The translations under genes and the position numbers were made by a program. From UMGS687 sp964383665 (GTDB taxonomy: Bacteria; Bacillota; Clostridia; Christensenellales; UBA1242), in contig CAYLHO010000001.1 in assembly GCA_964383665.1 (NCBI GenBank), positions 62,001-126,000 of the forward strand: a DNA stretch of 64,000 nt. The letters run 5' to 3'. Under the pieces are notes generated by a model that was not told the DNA's origin, searched no databases, and worked only from the letters and a program-made list of their open reading frames with translations. How positions within the stretch are numbered: position 1 is the stretch's first letter; every line of letters starts with the position of its first letter. Positions 8,801-19,347 of this stretch are shown piece after piece.

Positions 8801-11539
8801 GCTACCAGTACTGAATAACCAACTTGAATCAACTGGTGCGTAAATTATTGCAGGGGTGTAGAAAATTACGTCGTATTTTGTTGAATCGGTTGAGTTTGCT
8901 TTAATGTAAGCGGTTATGTCGGAAACGCTGGTTTTTGACGACGTCCATGCGGTTGTTCCGTTTTCGTCGTTTGCGCCAACGGAAACGGTTGTGTAACCTG
9001 TTCCAGTTGGAGCGGTTCTTGTGAATTCAATTGTTTTAATGTTTGCTCCAATGTAGTTTGAATTTTTTGCGGTTATGGCAGAAAGCCAGTCTTTGCGGAG
9101 ATAAGCATTTGGACTCATTTTTGCATACAGTGTGTGGTTGGTTGTTGCGCTGACAACTGTTGTTGAGGAAACGATTGTGTCGTTTGTTGGGGTTGAACCG
9201 GTTTCAAGTTTGACGTTGCTTATTAATAAGGTTGTTCCGATTGCGCTATTAAGTCCAAAGCGGAAGCGAAGACAGGTTGTTGTGCCTGGCGTTGTGAAGG
9301 CAATGTAATATCTTCCGGTTGTTGAATCATATTGTTCAGACATTACTGCGCTAGCATATGAGGTTGCAGTTGGAGAATCATAGAAGAAGATATAGTTGTT
9401 AACTGCGGAAGTTTGAACGGATTGTTTCCAAGAGAAAACATAACTTGTGTTTGGAGAAACGGTTACATAACTAGCGATGTCGGATCTGTTTCCGTTCCAA
9501 GGAGTTGTGTAACAGTCGGCGCCGGTTGCTGTTAAAGTTAAGGTTCCTGCGATTTGGTCAACGATTGAAGTTCCGTTTGAGCAGGACCCGTTATAGTATG
9601 TTAGCCAGTCATCAAAATTAAAGAGGGAATTTGTTAATCTCCAACCATCGAATGTGTAACCTTCGACATTTGGAGGAGTTGGAAGTTCCCCATAAGTTGA
9701 ATTGTAGTTAACGTCTTTAACAGCATTAAACTTCATGTTGCTGAAAGTGAAATTTAAATCTGTTTCGTCATCGCAATATCCAAAGTTTAAACATAAATAA
9801 TATGTTCCCGAACTTGTTGGCGTGAAGGTTAGGGTTGCCGTTCCGCTTGTCGATGAAAGCAATTCAAAGTATGCTGAACCGGAAGTTGTGTTAACTTGGT
9901 TAACAAGATTGTCGCCGTCGTCAACTTGAGTTAAGATTTGCGCGCGCATTCTTCCCGCGGAAACACTTGAAGTATATTGCGCGGATAAGGCAGGCATTAC
10001 GTAATTGAAAGACCAAGTGTATTTTGTTCCGGTAAGAAGATTAACAGGAATGAATCTTGCTTCCCAACCGCCGCCACCATGTGTTTTAACGGTTAAATTT
10101 CCTTCGTTATTTTGCCAGTTCGTGAAACGCGAAGTGTATGTGGAGTTAACATCGGACCATGTGTAGGAAAGTATGTCTTCTGTCATAGTGGCTGTTGTTG
10201 AAACTCCAACCCATTGAGCATATAGGGTTGAGTCTGATGCAATGTCATAGTCTTTTGCGCTTGTTCCGTTTGGTGCATAGTAGAAATGTCCTTTAATTGA
10301 TGCCATAAGGCTGAAATATGAAGCCCCGCTTGTTATTCCAGTTAAATCGAAGAACCTAAATTGTGAATAGTCAATTCCGTCTCGTGTTGAAAGGTCTGAT
10401 GAGGTTATGGTGTGGTTAATTGTTATAACATAGTTGCTTCCGTCGGCATAGTAAGTCCAAGTTGTTATGTCGTTATCGTTGAAGTCGATTGATGTTGGCA
10501 AAACTGATGACCTAACCGTAACAGCAACCTTATCTCCAACGGCAAGACTTGAAAGCGTGAAGTTAATTCTCCTCATTTGGTCATAATTATCTATATGCGA
10601 AATTGCAAGTGGACTTGAAACCGATCCATATCCTGCGAATACATAGTTCTCACGCGTTGGGAGTGTAAGATTATAGGTGCGGTTCAATTTTTTATAAGTC
10701 GTTGGCATCGCAGAACCGTATGTTGCAGTTATGCTTGTTGTTCCGCCAGTTCCGCCGTTTGCGTCAAGAGAAACAGTGTATTTTTTGCCGGATAAATTTA
10801 TAGTTGAAAGAGTTATTTGTTTATTTGTACCTACTTTTTCAACAGCAGGAAGGTTTTCATAAGATTGTGTAATAACTTGAGTGGCGGTTCTATTATACTG
10901 CGATTGCCATTGGTAGCCGTTAGTAACAGGAAGAACAATGTTTGCGCTTCCAACGGCAATTGGACGTTTAATTTCAGTTAACTTCTTGCAAGAGGTTATT
11001 GTGTTGGTTGCGGTTGTTGTAAACTCGAAACTTGCGCAAGAGAAATCAAGTTCAGTTAAACTTGAATAGTTAAACAAGCTTGAAGCATCTGTTGGCATAT
11101 ACATTGTGACAGGGGAGTAGAATGTTATTGTATTAAGTGTATATGTTGTTCTAACCCTTGTGTATGTTACATAAGCTGTTATATCTTCAAGCCCGGTTCG
11201 TGACGAATATTGTGTTGCTCCATCGCTTCCTGTTGCGCCAACTGAAACTGCTTTGTATGTTCCGCTAATTTCAGGCACAGTGTTTGTGAACACAATTGAA
11301 TTGAAAGATCGTATATAGTTGAAAGTTCCACTGGTGCCTGCAATTGATGTTTCTATTGCAGAAAAATAATTTTTATATAAGAACGCATAGTTTGCATGCA
11401 AAACAAGGGTTTTGCTTGTGTTTGTTGAATTGAGTTGAGTGTGTGAAGTGAAAGTTCCTTCTTCAAACCAACTTTTAAGGGTGCTGGTTGGCAAGTCAAC
11501 AACAACGCTTCCCATTGCCTTCGGGGTTTTGATTTCCGT

Positions 11540-12050
11540 TAGGGCTAAACATTCTTCAAGCATGTAGGAGGCGTCATCTGTAATTTTTGACAAATCGAAG
11601 GATGATATATCGAGGCTTGTGAGTTTTTCGCATCCAACAAATATCGCTTCTATACATGTCACCTTGCTTGTGTCAAAACTTGAAACATCAATGCTTGTAA
11701 GCTCGGTGCAATATTGGAACATGCTTGACATATCTGTAACCTTGCTTGTGTCGAAANNNNNNNNNNNNNNNNNNNNNNNNNNNNNNNNNNNNNNNNNNNN
11801 NNNNNNNNNNNNNNNNNNNNNNNNNNNNNNNNNNNNNNNNNNNNNNNNNNNNNNNNTGTAACCTTGCTTGTGTCGAAACTAGAAAGATTAATATAAGTTA
11901 AGTCCTCGCTGTCTTCAAACATACCGTTCATATTCGTAACCTTGCTTGTGTCGAAAGATGAAAGATCTAAAGTATTCATACCACATGTCCAGAACATCCA
12001 TGCCATATTTGTAACATTGCTTGTATTAAAGTTGTTAAATGTAATTGTTG
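11540..12050 (-). repeat. LRR array 3 (DUF285 type), contains assembly gap 2
   Basis: Units such as LTYINLSSFDTSKVT and LTSIDVSSFDTSKVT follow head domain 3 and end in the cap LTEIKTPKAMGS. The array is broken by an N run. Confidence 0.8.
11757..11856. other. Assembly gap 2 (100 N)
   Basis: The last 22 bases before the gap (11735-11756) equal the first 22 after it (11857-11878). Merging them removes 122 bases and restores the frame. Because the LRR units are similar to one another, extra repeat units could still be missing here. Confidence 0.75.
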
Positions 12051-12514
12051 AATCCAAAAGAATAAATAAATTAGTCGAATCAACCGGAGCGTATATTGTT
12101 CCTGGGGCGTAGAAAATTATGTCGTATTTTGTCGAATCGGAGGAGTTTGTCGTAACATAAGCGGTTATGTCTGCAACGCCAACTGTTCCCGGAACCCAAG
12201 CGGTTTCGCCGGTTGCGTCGGTTGCGCCAACGGAAACTTGCCTGTATCCGCTTCCGGTTGGAGCGGTGCTTGTGAATTCAATTGTTTTAATATTTGGTCT
12301 AGTGTAGTTAGAATTTGTGGAAGTTAAAGCTGTAAGCCAGTTCTTTTGGAGATAAGTTGGTCCGGCAACCATAATTAAAGTTTTGCCTTCGCAAGTTGAA
12401 TCAATTTGACCATATGCTTGCGATTGATTTGTTTTGTCAACCCAAATATATCCGACATTTTCATTTGGCAATCCGGCAACAACGCTTCCCATTGTTGTTG
12501 GGGTTGTTATTTCG

Positions 12515-12930
12515 GTTAAAGCTTTGCACGCACTGAACATGTCGCTTGAGGAAGTAACATTTGTCATGTCGAAAGATGAAAGGTCGAGGCTTGTTAATGC
12601 CCGACAGCCTGAGAACATGAAATCCATATCTGTTACGCTTGTTGTAACAAATTTTGAAGAGAATGTTATTGATGTTAAAGTGTCATTATCTCCAAGACCG
12701 AACATTAAGGACATGTTTGTTACTTTAATTGTGTCGAAAGAGGAGACATCAAGTTCGGTTACATTTCCGCCGTCGAAATAAAACATGCTGCTCATGTCGG
12801 TTACTTTAGAAGTTTTAAATCTTGAAAGGTCAATTGAAACAACATTCATGCAGTCGCCAAACATATAACTCATGTTTGTAACTTTCGATGTGTTAAAGTT
12901 GTAGAAAGTGAATGTTTCAATGTCATAAAT
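12515..12930 (-). repeat. LRR array 2 (DUF285 type)
   Basis: Short array after head domain 2 (SSGLFSSIYDIETFTFYNF), with units such as VSIDLSRFKTSKVTDMSSMF and ending in the cap ALTEITTPTTMGSVV. Confidence 0.8.
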
Positions 12931-14419
12931 GCTGGAGAATAAACCTGATGAATCAACCGGGGCATAGATTGTTATTGGGCTGTAGAAAACAAGGTTATAG
13001 TATGAATATTCGTTTCCAAAATCGTCTGCATCGTCGGAATCGTGGAAAACATAAACAATTATGTCGTTAACTCCAGTTGCAGCCTGCGTCCAAGCGGTTT
13101 CGCCGTTTGCTGCCGACGCGCCGATTGAAATTGAGCTGGTTGCGTTTGCTGCGTTTGTTACCGCTTGTTTTGTAAACTCTATGGATAATGCATGTTCAAC
13201 GTAGTCGCTGTCAATATTTTCAAGAACTGTTTTCCAGTCTTTGCGGAGGTAGGAGGCGGAGTTCCTTACAACGTTGAGTTTGACGGTTGCGTTGCCTGCG
13301 CCAAGTTGATATGTTGCGGTTGTGCTTTCGCTTGAAACTGTTCCAATTTGCCCTTGAAGCGAACCTTTCGACCCGCTAACTTGTTTCAATTCTTTGAAAT
13401 AGTAGGTGTCGGGAACGGTTATAAGAGATTTATATATCGTGAAAGTTTGACCGGCATAGCCCGAAGCAATAACGTTTGTTCCGGTTTTGCCGTCATACAT
13501 TCCGTTTCCAGAATCAATTGAAAGGGTGTAGGTTGTTGGCTCCATAACTTCATAGTGGATAATTGCTCCGGCTTCCATTCCATAGCCGCCGCAGTTGAAA
13601 TCAACGTGCAAAGTTCCGCCGATTGTTGATGTTGTTTGATAATTGGAATCGAGAATATAATCGGAGTAGTCCAAGCCAAGAACGTAAACTTTTGGCATTG
13701 GAATTGGGTGTCCGCAATAGACATTAAGAATTTCGCTTTGCGCAAGAGTTATATACAAATTTGAAAGTTCGTTTGTTGTAACTTTAGATGCGGTTATGTT
13801 CTTTGTGCAGTGCCAGAGAGTTAATTCCAATTTGTAAGCCCAATGGCTTGTTTTAATTGTTGCGTAGTAGTCTTCTTGAACACTGTTGTTAACATACTCG
13901 TTTCCATATTCCAAAACACTTAACTCATTGCCTTCATAATCGACTTCGGATATCTCCAAGAAATATCCTTCCGGAACACGAACTGAATATTCGGCATTTC
14001 CCCAGATGTAGATTGTTGTTCTTAAACCGTTTGTTGCATTAGTTCCCAAGCCTTCAACGGCTTCCCAAACCGAAGAATCTTTTGACAAAAGTTGAATGTA
14101 GTTCGCATTTCTTGCAATTGTTGAGCTGAAATCTTGATTAACATATGCAAGTTCATCGCCATATAGACTTGTTGTACCATTATAAACATAAGCGAAATTT
14201 TCTCCGTTATACGGAAAATATCTATATTCCTCTGTGCTAGGTCCCCAATATGGGCTTTCGGCGCGAAGGTCAATTGTGTATGCCGGGCGAAGGATTATGC
14301 TTCCGTCGGTAAGCATGCTGCTTGAAATTTCTGAATATGCGCCGTTCATGTCCTCGTCATACCAATTTGAGGAAGGAAGGGCAGCCGATTTCGCTCCAAT
14401 TGCATTTGGTGTTTTGAGT

Positions 14420-15215
14420 TCAATTAATGAGTCACAGTCGCCAAGGAAATCTTCAGCTTCAGCAATGTGTGTTACGTTTGACATGTCAAAACTTGAAAGG
14501 TCAAGAGTTTTTAATTTTATGCAATCAAAGAACATTTCGTTCATGTTTGTAACGTTGATTGTGTTAAAACTTGTTACGTCAAGGCTTGCGAGTCCGCTGC
14601 AGTTGGCAAACATGCCATCCATATTTGTTACGATGCTTGTGTTGAAGGAAGAAAGATCAAGGCTTGTTAGATATCTGCAACGGCGGAACATGTAACTCAT
14701 ATTTGTAACCTTACTTGTGTTAAAGTTGGAAATGTTAAATGTTTCCAAAGATTCGCACCCATAGAACATGTAACTCATATTGGTTACGTTTGAGGTGTTG
14801 AAAGAAGAAATGTTAACGGATTCTAAATGATAGCAACCACTAAACATTTCGCTCATACTTGTAACCTTGCTTGTGTCGAAACTTGAAAGGTTGAGGTCAA
14901 CAAGCTGACTGCAACCAGAGAACATGATGCCCATATCTGTAACATTGCTTGTGTTAAAGTTAGAAAAGTTAGGATACGCAAGTTGTTCGCAATTGCAAAA
15001 CATACCAAACATGGTCGTGACATTTGAAGTGTCAAAACTAGAGAGGTTAATGAAATCCAAAGCATATAAATCCGAGAACATATAAGACATATCTGTAACA
15101 TTACTCGTGTTGAATGATGAAAGGTCGAGATTTGTAAGACTACTGCAGAAATAGAACATGTTGCTCATTGTTTTTGCTTTGCTAGTGTCAAAATTGTTAA
15201 AGGAAATTGAAGTTA
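14420..15215 (-). repeat. LRR array 1 (DUF285 type), the longest uninterrupted array
   Basis: About ten units of 24-25 residues following head domain 1, with the repeating pattern L..LDLSSFNTSNVTNMSYMF..C, ending in the cap SLIELKTPNAIGAKS. Confidence 0.85.
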
Positions 15216-15885
15216 CCCCTCCCCAACTGTCATTTTCGTCAGAAAATAAATAACTCGAATCTTCTGGTGCGTAGATTGTGTATGGGCAGTAGAAAACAAT
15301 GTCGTATTTGCTGGAATCGGAGGAGTTTGGCGAAACGTAGGCCGAAACGTCGAAGCAGCCGCAGCCTTCGCTCCAAGCGGTTGTGCTTGCTGCATTTGTC
15401 ATTCCAACAGAAACTGGAGAAACTCCGCTTGGAATTTTTGTTGAGTCGGCTGTGAAAAGAATGGTTTTAATGTTTGTGTTGTTTCCAATTGAACTTGCAA
15501 GCAAACTTTGCCAAGAACTGCTTAAATAGCCTTCGTTTTTAATCCAAGTTGAAGCAACGTTGCGGTCGGCGGTTATGTTGGTGAAATCTGTCCAGTCTTT
15601 AAAAGTGTAGCCGGCGCGAACAGGGTTGGTTGTTGGGCGAGTTGCGTCTTGACCATAGGAAACAGTTTAAGATTGGAAAACTGTGTTGTCGTAGTTAAGG
15701 AAATTGACGGTGTAAGAAGGAACGGAATATTTGATTGTTCCGCCCATGTTGATTTCTTCCTTTTGCCCTGCCAAAACGCCAACAACAACTCCGCAGGTTG
15801 CGAAGATTGTTACCGCAAGGGCAATTAAAAATTTACTCCAAAAACTCATTAATTTCATAAGCGTTTCTCCTTTGAATATAAAAAA

Positions 15886-15922
15886 GAAAAACCAATGTGT
15901 TTTTTAGGCACAACGGTTTTTC
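15886..15922 (-). terminator. Terminator-like hairpin in the leader of the surface gene
   Basis: On the minus strand: outer stem GAAAAACC / GGTTTTTC, a 2x2 internal loop and inner stem TGTG / CACA, then a T-run. It ends about 10 bases before the ribosome site. No gene lies upstream on this strand, so it would act as an attenuator of the surface gene rather than as the end of another transcript. Confidence 0.6.
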
Positions 15923-15998
15923 CTTGTTTTAAATATTAAGTTTGAAGGTGCAAAAAATAAGTTTGCTTCTTGCGAGGCAAAGCGGTTTAGGAGCGAGT

Positions 15999-16035
<37 letters not shown>

Positions 16036-16193
16036 GGATTCCGCGCATTTTTGCTCCCCTGTAATAAAGTTAAAGGTTAATATGTAACTTTATATTACAT
16101 ATATTTTACATATTTTGAGATAAAATCCAAATAAAAATAGTATATACATAAAAAAATTTAAATTTAAAAAAACTGACGAAATTTGCAAAAAAC

Positions 16194-16222
16194 TTGCGTG
16201 AAAGGGCGAAATGTTGTATCAT
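16194..16222 (+). promoter_or_regulatory. Promoter of mtaB, placing +1 at the ATG
   Basis: TTGCGT at 16194-16199, a 17-base spacer and TATCAT at 16217-16222. Only six bases separate the -10 box from the ATG at 16229, so the mRNA may be leaderless. Confidence 0.55.
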
Positions 16223-16228
16223 ATTCAT

Positions 16229-17494
16229 ATGAAAGTTGTAATCCACACGCTTGGCTGCAAAGTTAATCAATATGAAAGCGATGCAATCGCTCTCGCCTTG
16301 GAGGAGAGAGGGATTGATGTTTCATTCGAACTTGAAAAAGCCGATGCATATGTTGTTAACACTTGTGCGGTTACGAACGAAGCAGAAAAGAAATCGCGAC
16401 AGGTTTTGGCAAAGGTTCAAAAACTTAATCCGAAGGCGAAAATTTATGTTTGCGGGTGTGCAAGCGAGCATAATATGAAAAATTTTCAAAAGGGAAATGT
16501 TGTTTATGTTTCTGGCGTTGCAAACAAACTTGGAATTGTTGATGCAATTGAAAAAAACATTGAGAGTTTTGAGGTTGAGCCAATTCCTTTGGACTATAAC
16601 GACACATATATGTCGAAGCCATCGAAAACAAGAGCGTTTATTAAAATTCAAGACGGTTGCAATAATTTTTGTTCATATTGCTTAATTCCATATTTAAGGG
16701 GACGAAGTCGATCGAGAAATGTTGTTGAAATTCTTAACGAGGTTGAAAATCTTCAAAAAACCGCGAAGGAAATTGTTTTAACGGGAATTGATATTTCGGA
16801 TTTCAGAATTGACGGAAAGCCCGCGCTTGGGAAACTTTTGGAAATGCTTTCGCCATATAATGTTCGAATTCGAATTGGGTCGCTTGAACAGGGAATTGTT
16901 AACGACGAGCTTTTGGGGGTTATTTCAAACATGAAAAATCTTTGCCCGCATTTTCATCTTTCGCTTCAAAGCGGAAGCGCAAGTGTTCTTAAAAGAATGA
17001 ATCGTCATTACACCCCAAAGCAATTTTTAAATGTTGTTCAAAAAATTCGCGAGTGTTTTGTTAACCCGGCAATAACAACCGACATAATTGTTGGCTTCCC
17101 AGGTGAAACAGAAGAGGAGTTTAATGAAACAATTAAATTTGTTAAGAAAGTTAAATTCTCGCAAATTCATGTTTTCCCATATTCGAAACGCGAAGGAACT
17201 GTTGCGGCAAGAATGACAGACCTTAACGGAGATATTAAACGAAAAAGAGTTGAAATTCTTGAAAAAATTAATGAAAAATTGCAAAAAAAATATATTAATA
17301 AATCCAAAAAAACTCTTCATTCTGTTTTAATTGAGGAAAAAGAGGGGAATTATTACGTTGGACATTCCGAAAATTACATAAAATGTTATATTAAAGCGGA
17401 AAATTTACAATTAAATTCATTTGTTACGGTTAAAATTAAAAAACCTTATGTTGACGGCGCATTAACGGTTTTAAAAAGCATTAAAAAATATTAA
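16229..17494 (+). CDS. mtaB: tRNA threonylcarbamoyladenosine methylthiotransferase MtaB
   Basis: Radical-SAM enzyme that adds a methylthio group to t6A37 of tRNA; 421 residues from this start. The N-terminal domain has the cluster cysteines in HTLGCKVNQ, NTCAVTN and VCGCAS. The radical-SAM CxxxCxxC is CNNFCSYC, followed by LIPYLRGRSRS. A C-terminal TRAM-like domain ends the protein. An earlier in-frame ATG at 16211 has AAAGGG 4 bases upstream and would add six residues; I prefer 16229 because MKVVIHTLGCKVNQ matches family starts and the promoter overlaps the earlier codon. The HIT gene follows. Confidence 0.9.
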   Translation: MKVVIHTLGCKVNQYESDAIALALEERGIDVSFELEKADAYVVNTCAVTNEAEKKSRQVLAKVQKLNPKAKIYVCGCASEHNMKNFQKGNVVYVSGVANKLGIVDAIEKNIESFEVEPIPLDYNDTYMSKPSKTRAFIKIQDGCNNFCSYCLIPYLRGRSRSRNVVEILNEVENLQKTAKEIVLTGIDISDFRIDGKPALGKLLEMLSPYNVRIRIGSLEQGIVNDELLGVISNMKNLCPHFHLSLQSGSASVLKRMNRHYTPKQFLNVVQKIRECFVNPAITTDIIVGFPGETEEEFNETIKFVKKVKFSQIHVFPYSKREGTVAARMTDLNGDIKRKRVEILEKINEKLQKKYINKSKKTLHSVLIEEKEGNYYVGHSENYIKCYIKAENLQLNSFVTVKIKKPYVDGALTVLKSIKKY

Positions 17495-17565
17495 AAAATA
17501 ACTCAAAAAAATTAATTTTTAATTAAATTTAAAAAAAATAAATAAAAAAAGGAGAAAAAATAAAT

Positions 17566-17901
17566 ATGGATTGTGTTTTTTGTAAAATTATTTCAGGGGA
17601 AATTCCTTCGCAAAAGGTTTATGAGGACGAAATGTGCATAATTTTTAAGGATATTGAACCAATTGCTCCAATCCATTATCTCTTGGTTCCAAAAAAACAC
17701 TATGCGCGCCTTGAGGAAGCAACGGTTAGCGAGGCAATGGAACTTGCATTCATGCTTAACAAACTTGCGCAAATTAAAGATGACCTTGGGCTTTCGAAAG
17801 GCTATCGAATTATAATTAACCAAGGCGATGATGCGGGGCAAACTGTTCAACATTTGCACATTCATGTTCTAGGCGGGAAAAAACTTTCGTGGGAAGCGTA
17901 G
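17566..17901 (+). CDS. HIT family nucleotide hydrolase (HinT-like)
   Basis: Small purine-nucleoside phosphoramidase of the histidine-triad family, 111 residues. The N-terminus CVFCKIISGEIPS is typical and the catalytic triad HLHIHVLGG sits near the C-terminus. A clear AAAGGAG precedes the ATG. mtaB followed by a HIT gene is a conserved clostridial pair, normally downstream of the dnaK operon, so the neighbourhood was once continuous with dnaJ. Confidence 0.93.
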   Translation: MDCVFCKIISGEIPSQKVYEDEMCIIFKDIEPIAPIHYLLVPKKHYARLEEATVSEAMELAFMLNKLAQIKDDLGLSKGYRIIINQGDDAGQTVQHLHIHVLGGKKLSWEA

Positions 17902-17913
17902 GGGAAAAATAAG

Positions 17914-17940
17914 GTTGAGCGAAGAAGCTCAACTTTTTTT
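17914..17940 (+). terminator. Intrinsic terminator after the HIT gene
   Basis: Stem GTTGAGC / GCTCAAC (17914-17920, 17927-17933) with a 6-base loop and seven T. Confidence 0.9.
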
Positions 17941-17965
17941 GTTTCAACGCATTTAAATTTTGCTA

Positions 17966-17994
17966 TTGACAAATTTCAACATTTTTGCAATAAT
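17966..17994 (+). promoter_or_regulatory. Promoter of the metallopeptidase pair
   Basis: TTGACA at 17966-17971, a 17-base spacer and AATAAT at 17989-17994. A short leader with GGGAAGG precedes the ATG at 18015. Confidence 0.65.
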
Positions 17995-18014
17995 TTATGC
18001 ATAAAGGGAAGGTT

Positions 18015-19322
18015 ATGGCAAAAAAGAAATATCTTTATCAAGATAAAAAGTTTTTAAGCGGAAGGAATTTGGAAAGCGAGGATTTGGTTAGTTACATTTC
18101 GCCAATGCTTGCAAAGAAAATAAGCCAAAATTTTTTAAGTGACACGGCTTTTATGAAAAAGACGTTTGAATTATACTTTGATTCATTCAGAGAATTTGGA
18201 ATTTCAACGCTTTTAAATCCGAAGAAGGTTAGGGGAGATATTGATCAACTTCTCATTTGTTCTGCGGACGGGCTTGGAATTTTGGAACGCAGCACTGCCG
18301 CTGCAACATTCCCAGATAAAACAGTTTTCATACGTGGCAACAACAAAGCGGGAGATTATGCAGTTCTATTTCACGAGCTTAACCATGTTTTGTCTTTTCA
18401 TAACTATTCAAACAAAGATGCAACATATGACGAACGCGGACCTTTGCAAACAAACAGTGCGATAAATTCGAAGAGTGGTTTTAACACTTTCTATGTTGAT
18501 GGCGACTCCGAATTTTTGCTTTTTAATGAAGGAGTAACTGAATATCTTGCATTGCGTCAATCTGCATTCGCTTCAAAAAAAGAGGTTGTTGTTGGTGCAT
18601 ATGACAACGAGGTTGCTTTTGCAAGAATGTTATATTTAATTGCAGGCAACGCACTTTTTGATGGATATTTCAACGGCGGAAATTTTGATGCTGTTAATGC
18701 TGGAATTGGAATTGAAGGATTCTCAAAAGAAGATCTTAAGTCTTTTGCCGACATTGTTTCGTTAATTGACGAGCAAGAAGATGCTCAAGACCATCTTGAT
18801 GTTTTCTGCTGTGCATATGAAGCAATAATATCAATTCTTGGCTTGAAAGTTGAAAAAGAAATATGCGAAAATTTCGTTAAGTTTAAAAATCCAGACGAAA
18901 TTGTTGGCTCTGTTACAAAGGCATACGCAAATTTTGCAAAAGCTATATACTTCGGTGGAACTAAACTTAATTATGGGAACGCAATTCGAGGAGAAGTTTT
19001 TGATTTGCTTTGCTCTTCATATGTTGAAACTCTTTCTGCAATTGAAACGCGATTCTATGAGGAAGGGCAGCACTTAAAATTTAATCAAAACTTGAAACTT
19101 GATCAATCTGAAATTGAAGATGCGTGTGGACTTTTTGAGTTTGTTAACTTAAGAAATTACGGAATTATCACGAAAGACGAAAAACCAATCACAGTTGATA
19201 ACTTACTTGAACAAGAAAACATTGTTGTTTTAAAGCAAGGTAAAGCTGATTATATTAGAAAAAAGATGAAAATGGACGACCCGGTTGAGATGAGGGCATT
19301 CGGAGAAAGTTTTTTACAATAA
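18015..19322 (+). CDS. Putative zinc metallopeptidase (gluzincin-like), unrecognised family
   Basis: 435 residues, not matched to a family I know. It carries HELNH at 120-124 (zinc-binding HExxH) and NEGVTEY at 171-177, which could supply the third zinc ligand as in gluzincins. No signal peptide or membrane segment is seen, so it should be cytoplasmic. The rest is helical, with no repeats. The start is the ATG behind GGGAAGG; an in-frame ATG at 17997 would lie on the predicted transcription start. The partner gene follows after 25 bases in the same unit, closed by a terminator. Intracellular HExxH proteins beside regulators often cleave a repressor, but the substrate here is unknown. Confidence 0.6.
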   Translation: MAKKKYLYQDKKFLSGRNLESEDLVSYISPMLAKKISQNFLSDTAFMKKTFELYFDSFREFGISTLLNPKKVRGDIDQLLICSADGLGILERSTAAATFPDKTVFIRGNNKAGDYAVLFHELNHVLSFHNYSNKDATYDERGPLQTNSAINSKSGFNTFYVDGDSEFLLFNEGVTEYLALRQSAFASKKEVVVGAYDNEVAFARMLYLIAGNALFDGYFNGGNFDAVNAGIGIEGFSKEDLKSFADIVSLIDEQEDAQDHLDVFCCAYEAIISILGLKVEKEICENFVKFKNPDEIVGSVTKAYANFAKAIYFGGTKLNYGNAIRGEVFDLLCSSYVETLSAIETRFYEEGQHLKFNQNLKLDQSEIEDACGLFEFVNLRNYGIITKDEKPITVDNLLEQENIVVLKQGKADYIRKKMKMDDPVEMRAFGESFLQ

Positions 19323-19347
19323 AAAATAAACTTTATTGGAGAGAGAT

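Larger units (their letters stand above)
7851..15858 (-). pseudogene. Giant DUF285/BspA-like leucine-rich-repeat surface protein, interrupted by one stop and two assembly gaps
   Basis: Cell-surface repeat protein of unknown ligand. The start is an ATG behind AAAGGAGA; an N-terminal hydrophobic segment follows (FLIALAVTIFATCGVVVGVLAG), then an InlB-type beta repeat. The body is five modules. Each begins with a head domain (W..I/L, IKTIEFT, VSVGA, TAW, DITAYV, KYDIIFY.P.TIYAP.DSS.LF), continues with 25-residue LRRs of the type LTSLDLSSFNTSNVTNMSYMFYGC and ends with an LTEIKTPKAMG.. cap. Between modules 4 and 5 lie InlB repeats and two beta-rich, possibly carbohydrate-binding stretches. No LPXTG or S-layer anchor is visible. 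Codon 64 is TAA in frame. With the two gaps closed at their duplicated ends the frame is otherwise open for 2,577 codons. The stop could be an off-state mutation, a pseudogene or a sequence error. Confidence 0.8.

Noticed and set aside
11659..11861. Open frames running across the N blocks
   Set aside because: Translations through N are meaningless; the true frames join only after the duplicated ends are merged.
15667..15669. Recoding of TAA as a sense codon
   Set aside because: Many other genes in the window end properly at TAA, and no tRNA or recoding element is visible.
15573..15788. Frameshift at the start of the surface gene
   Set aside because: The codons before and after the break are in the same frame; the break is a single TAA, not a shift.
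7851..15858. CRISPR-like array
   Set aside because: The regular 70-75 base periodicity is coding: it follows the 25-residue LRR unit and lacks identical repeats with unique spacers. No cas gene is present.
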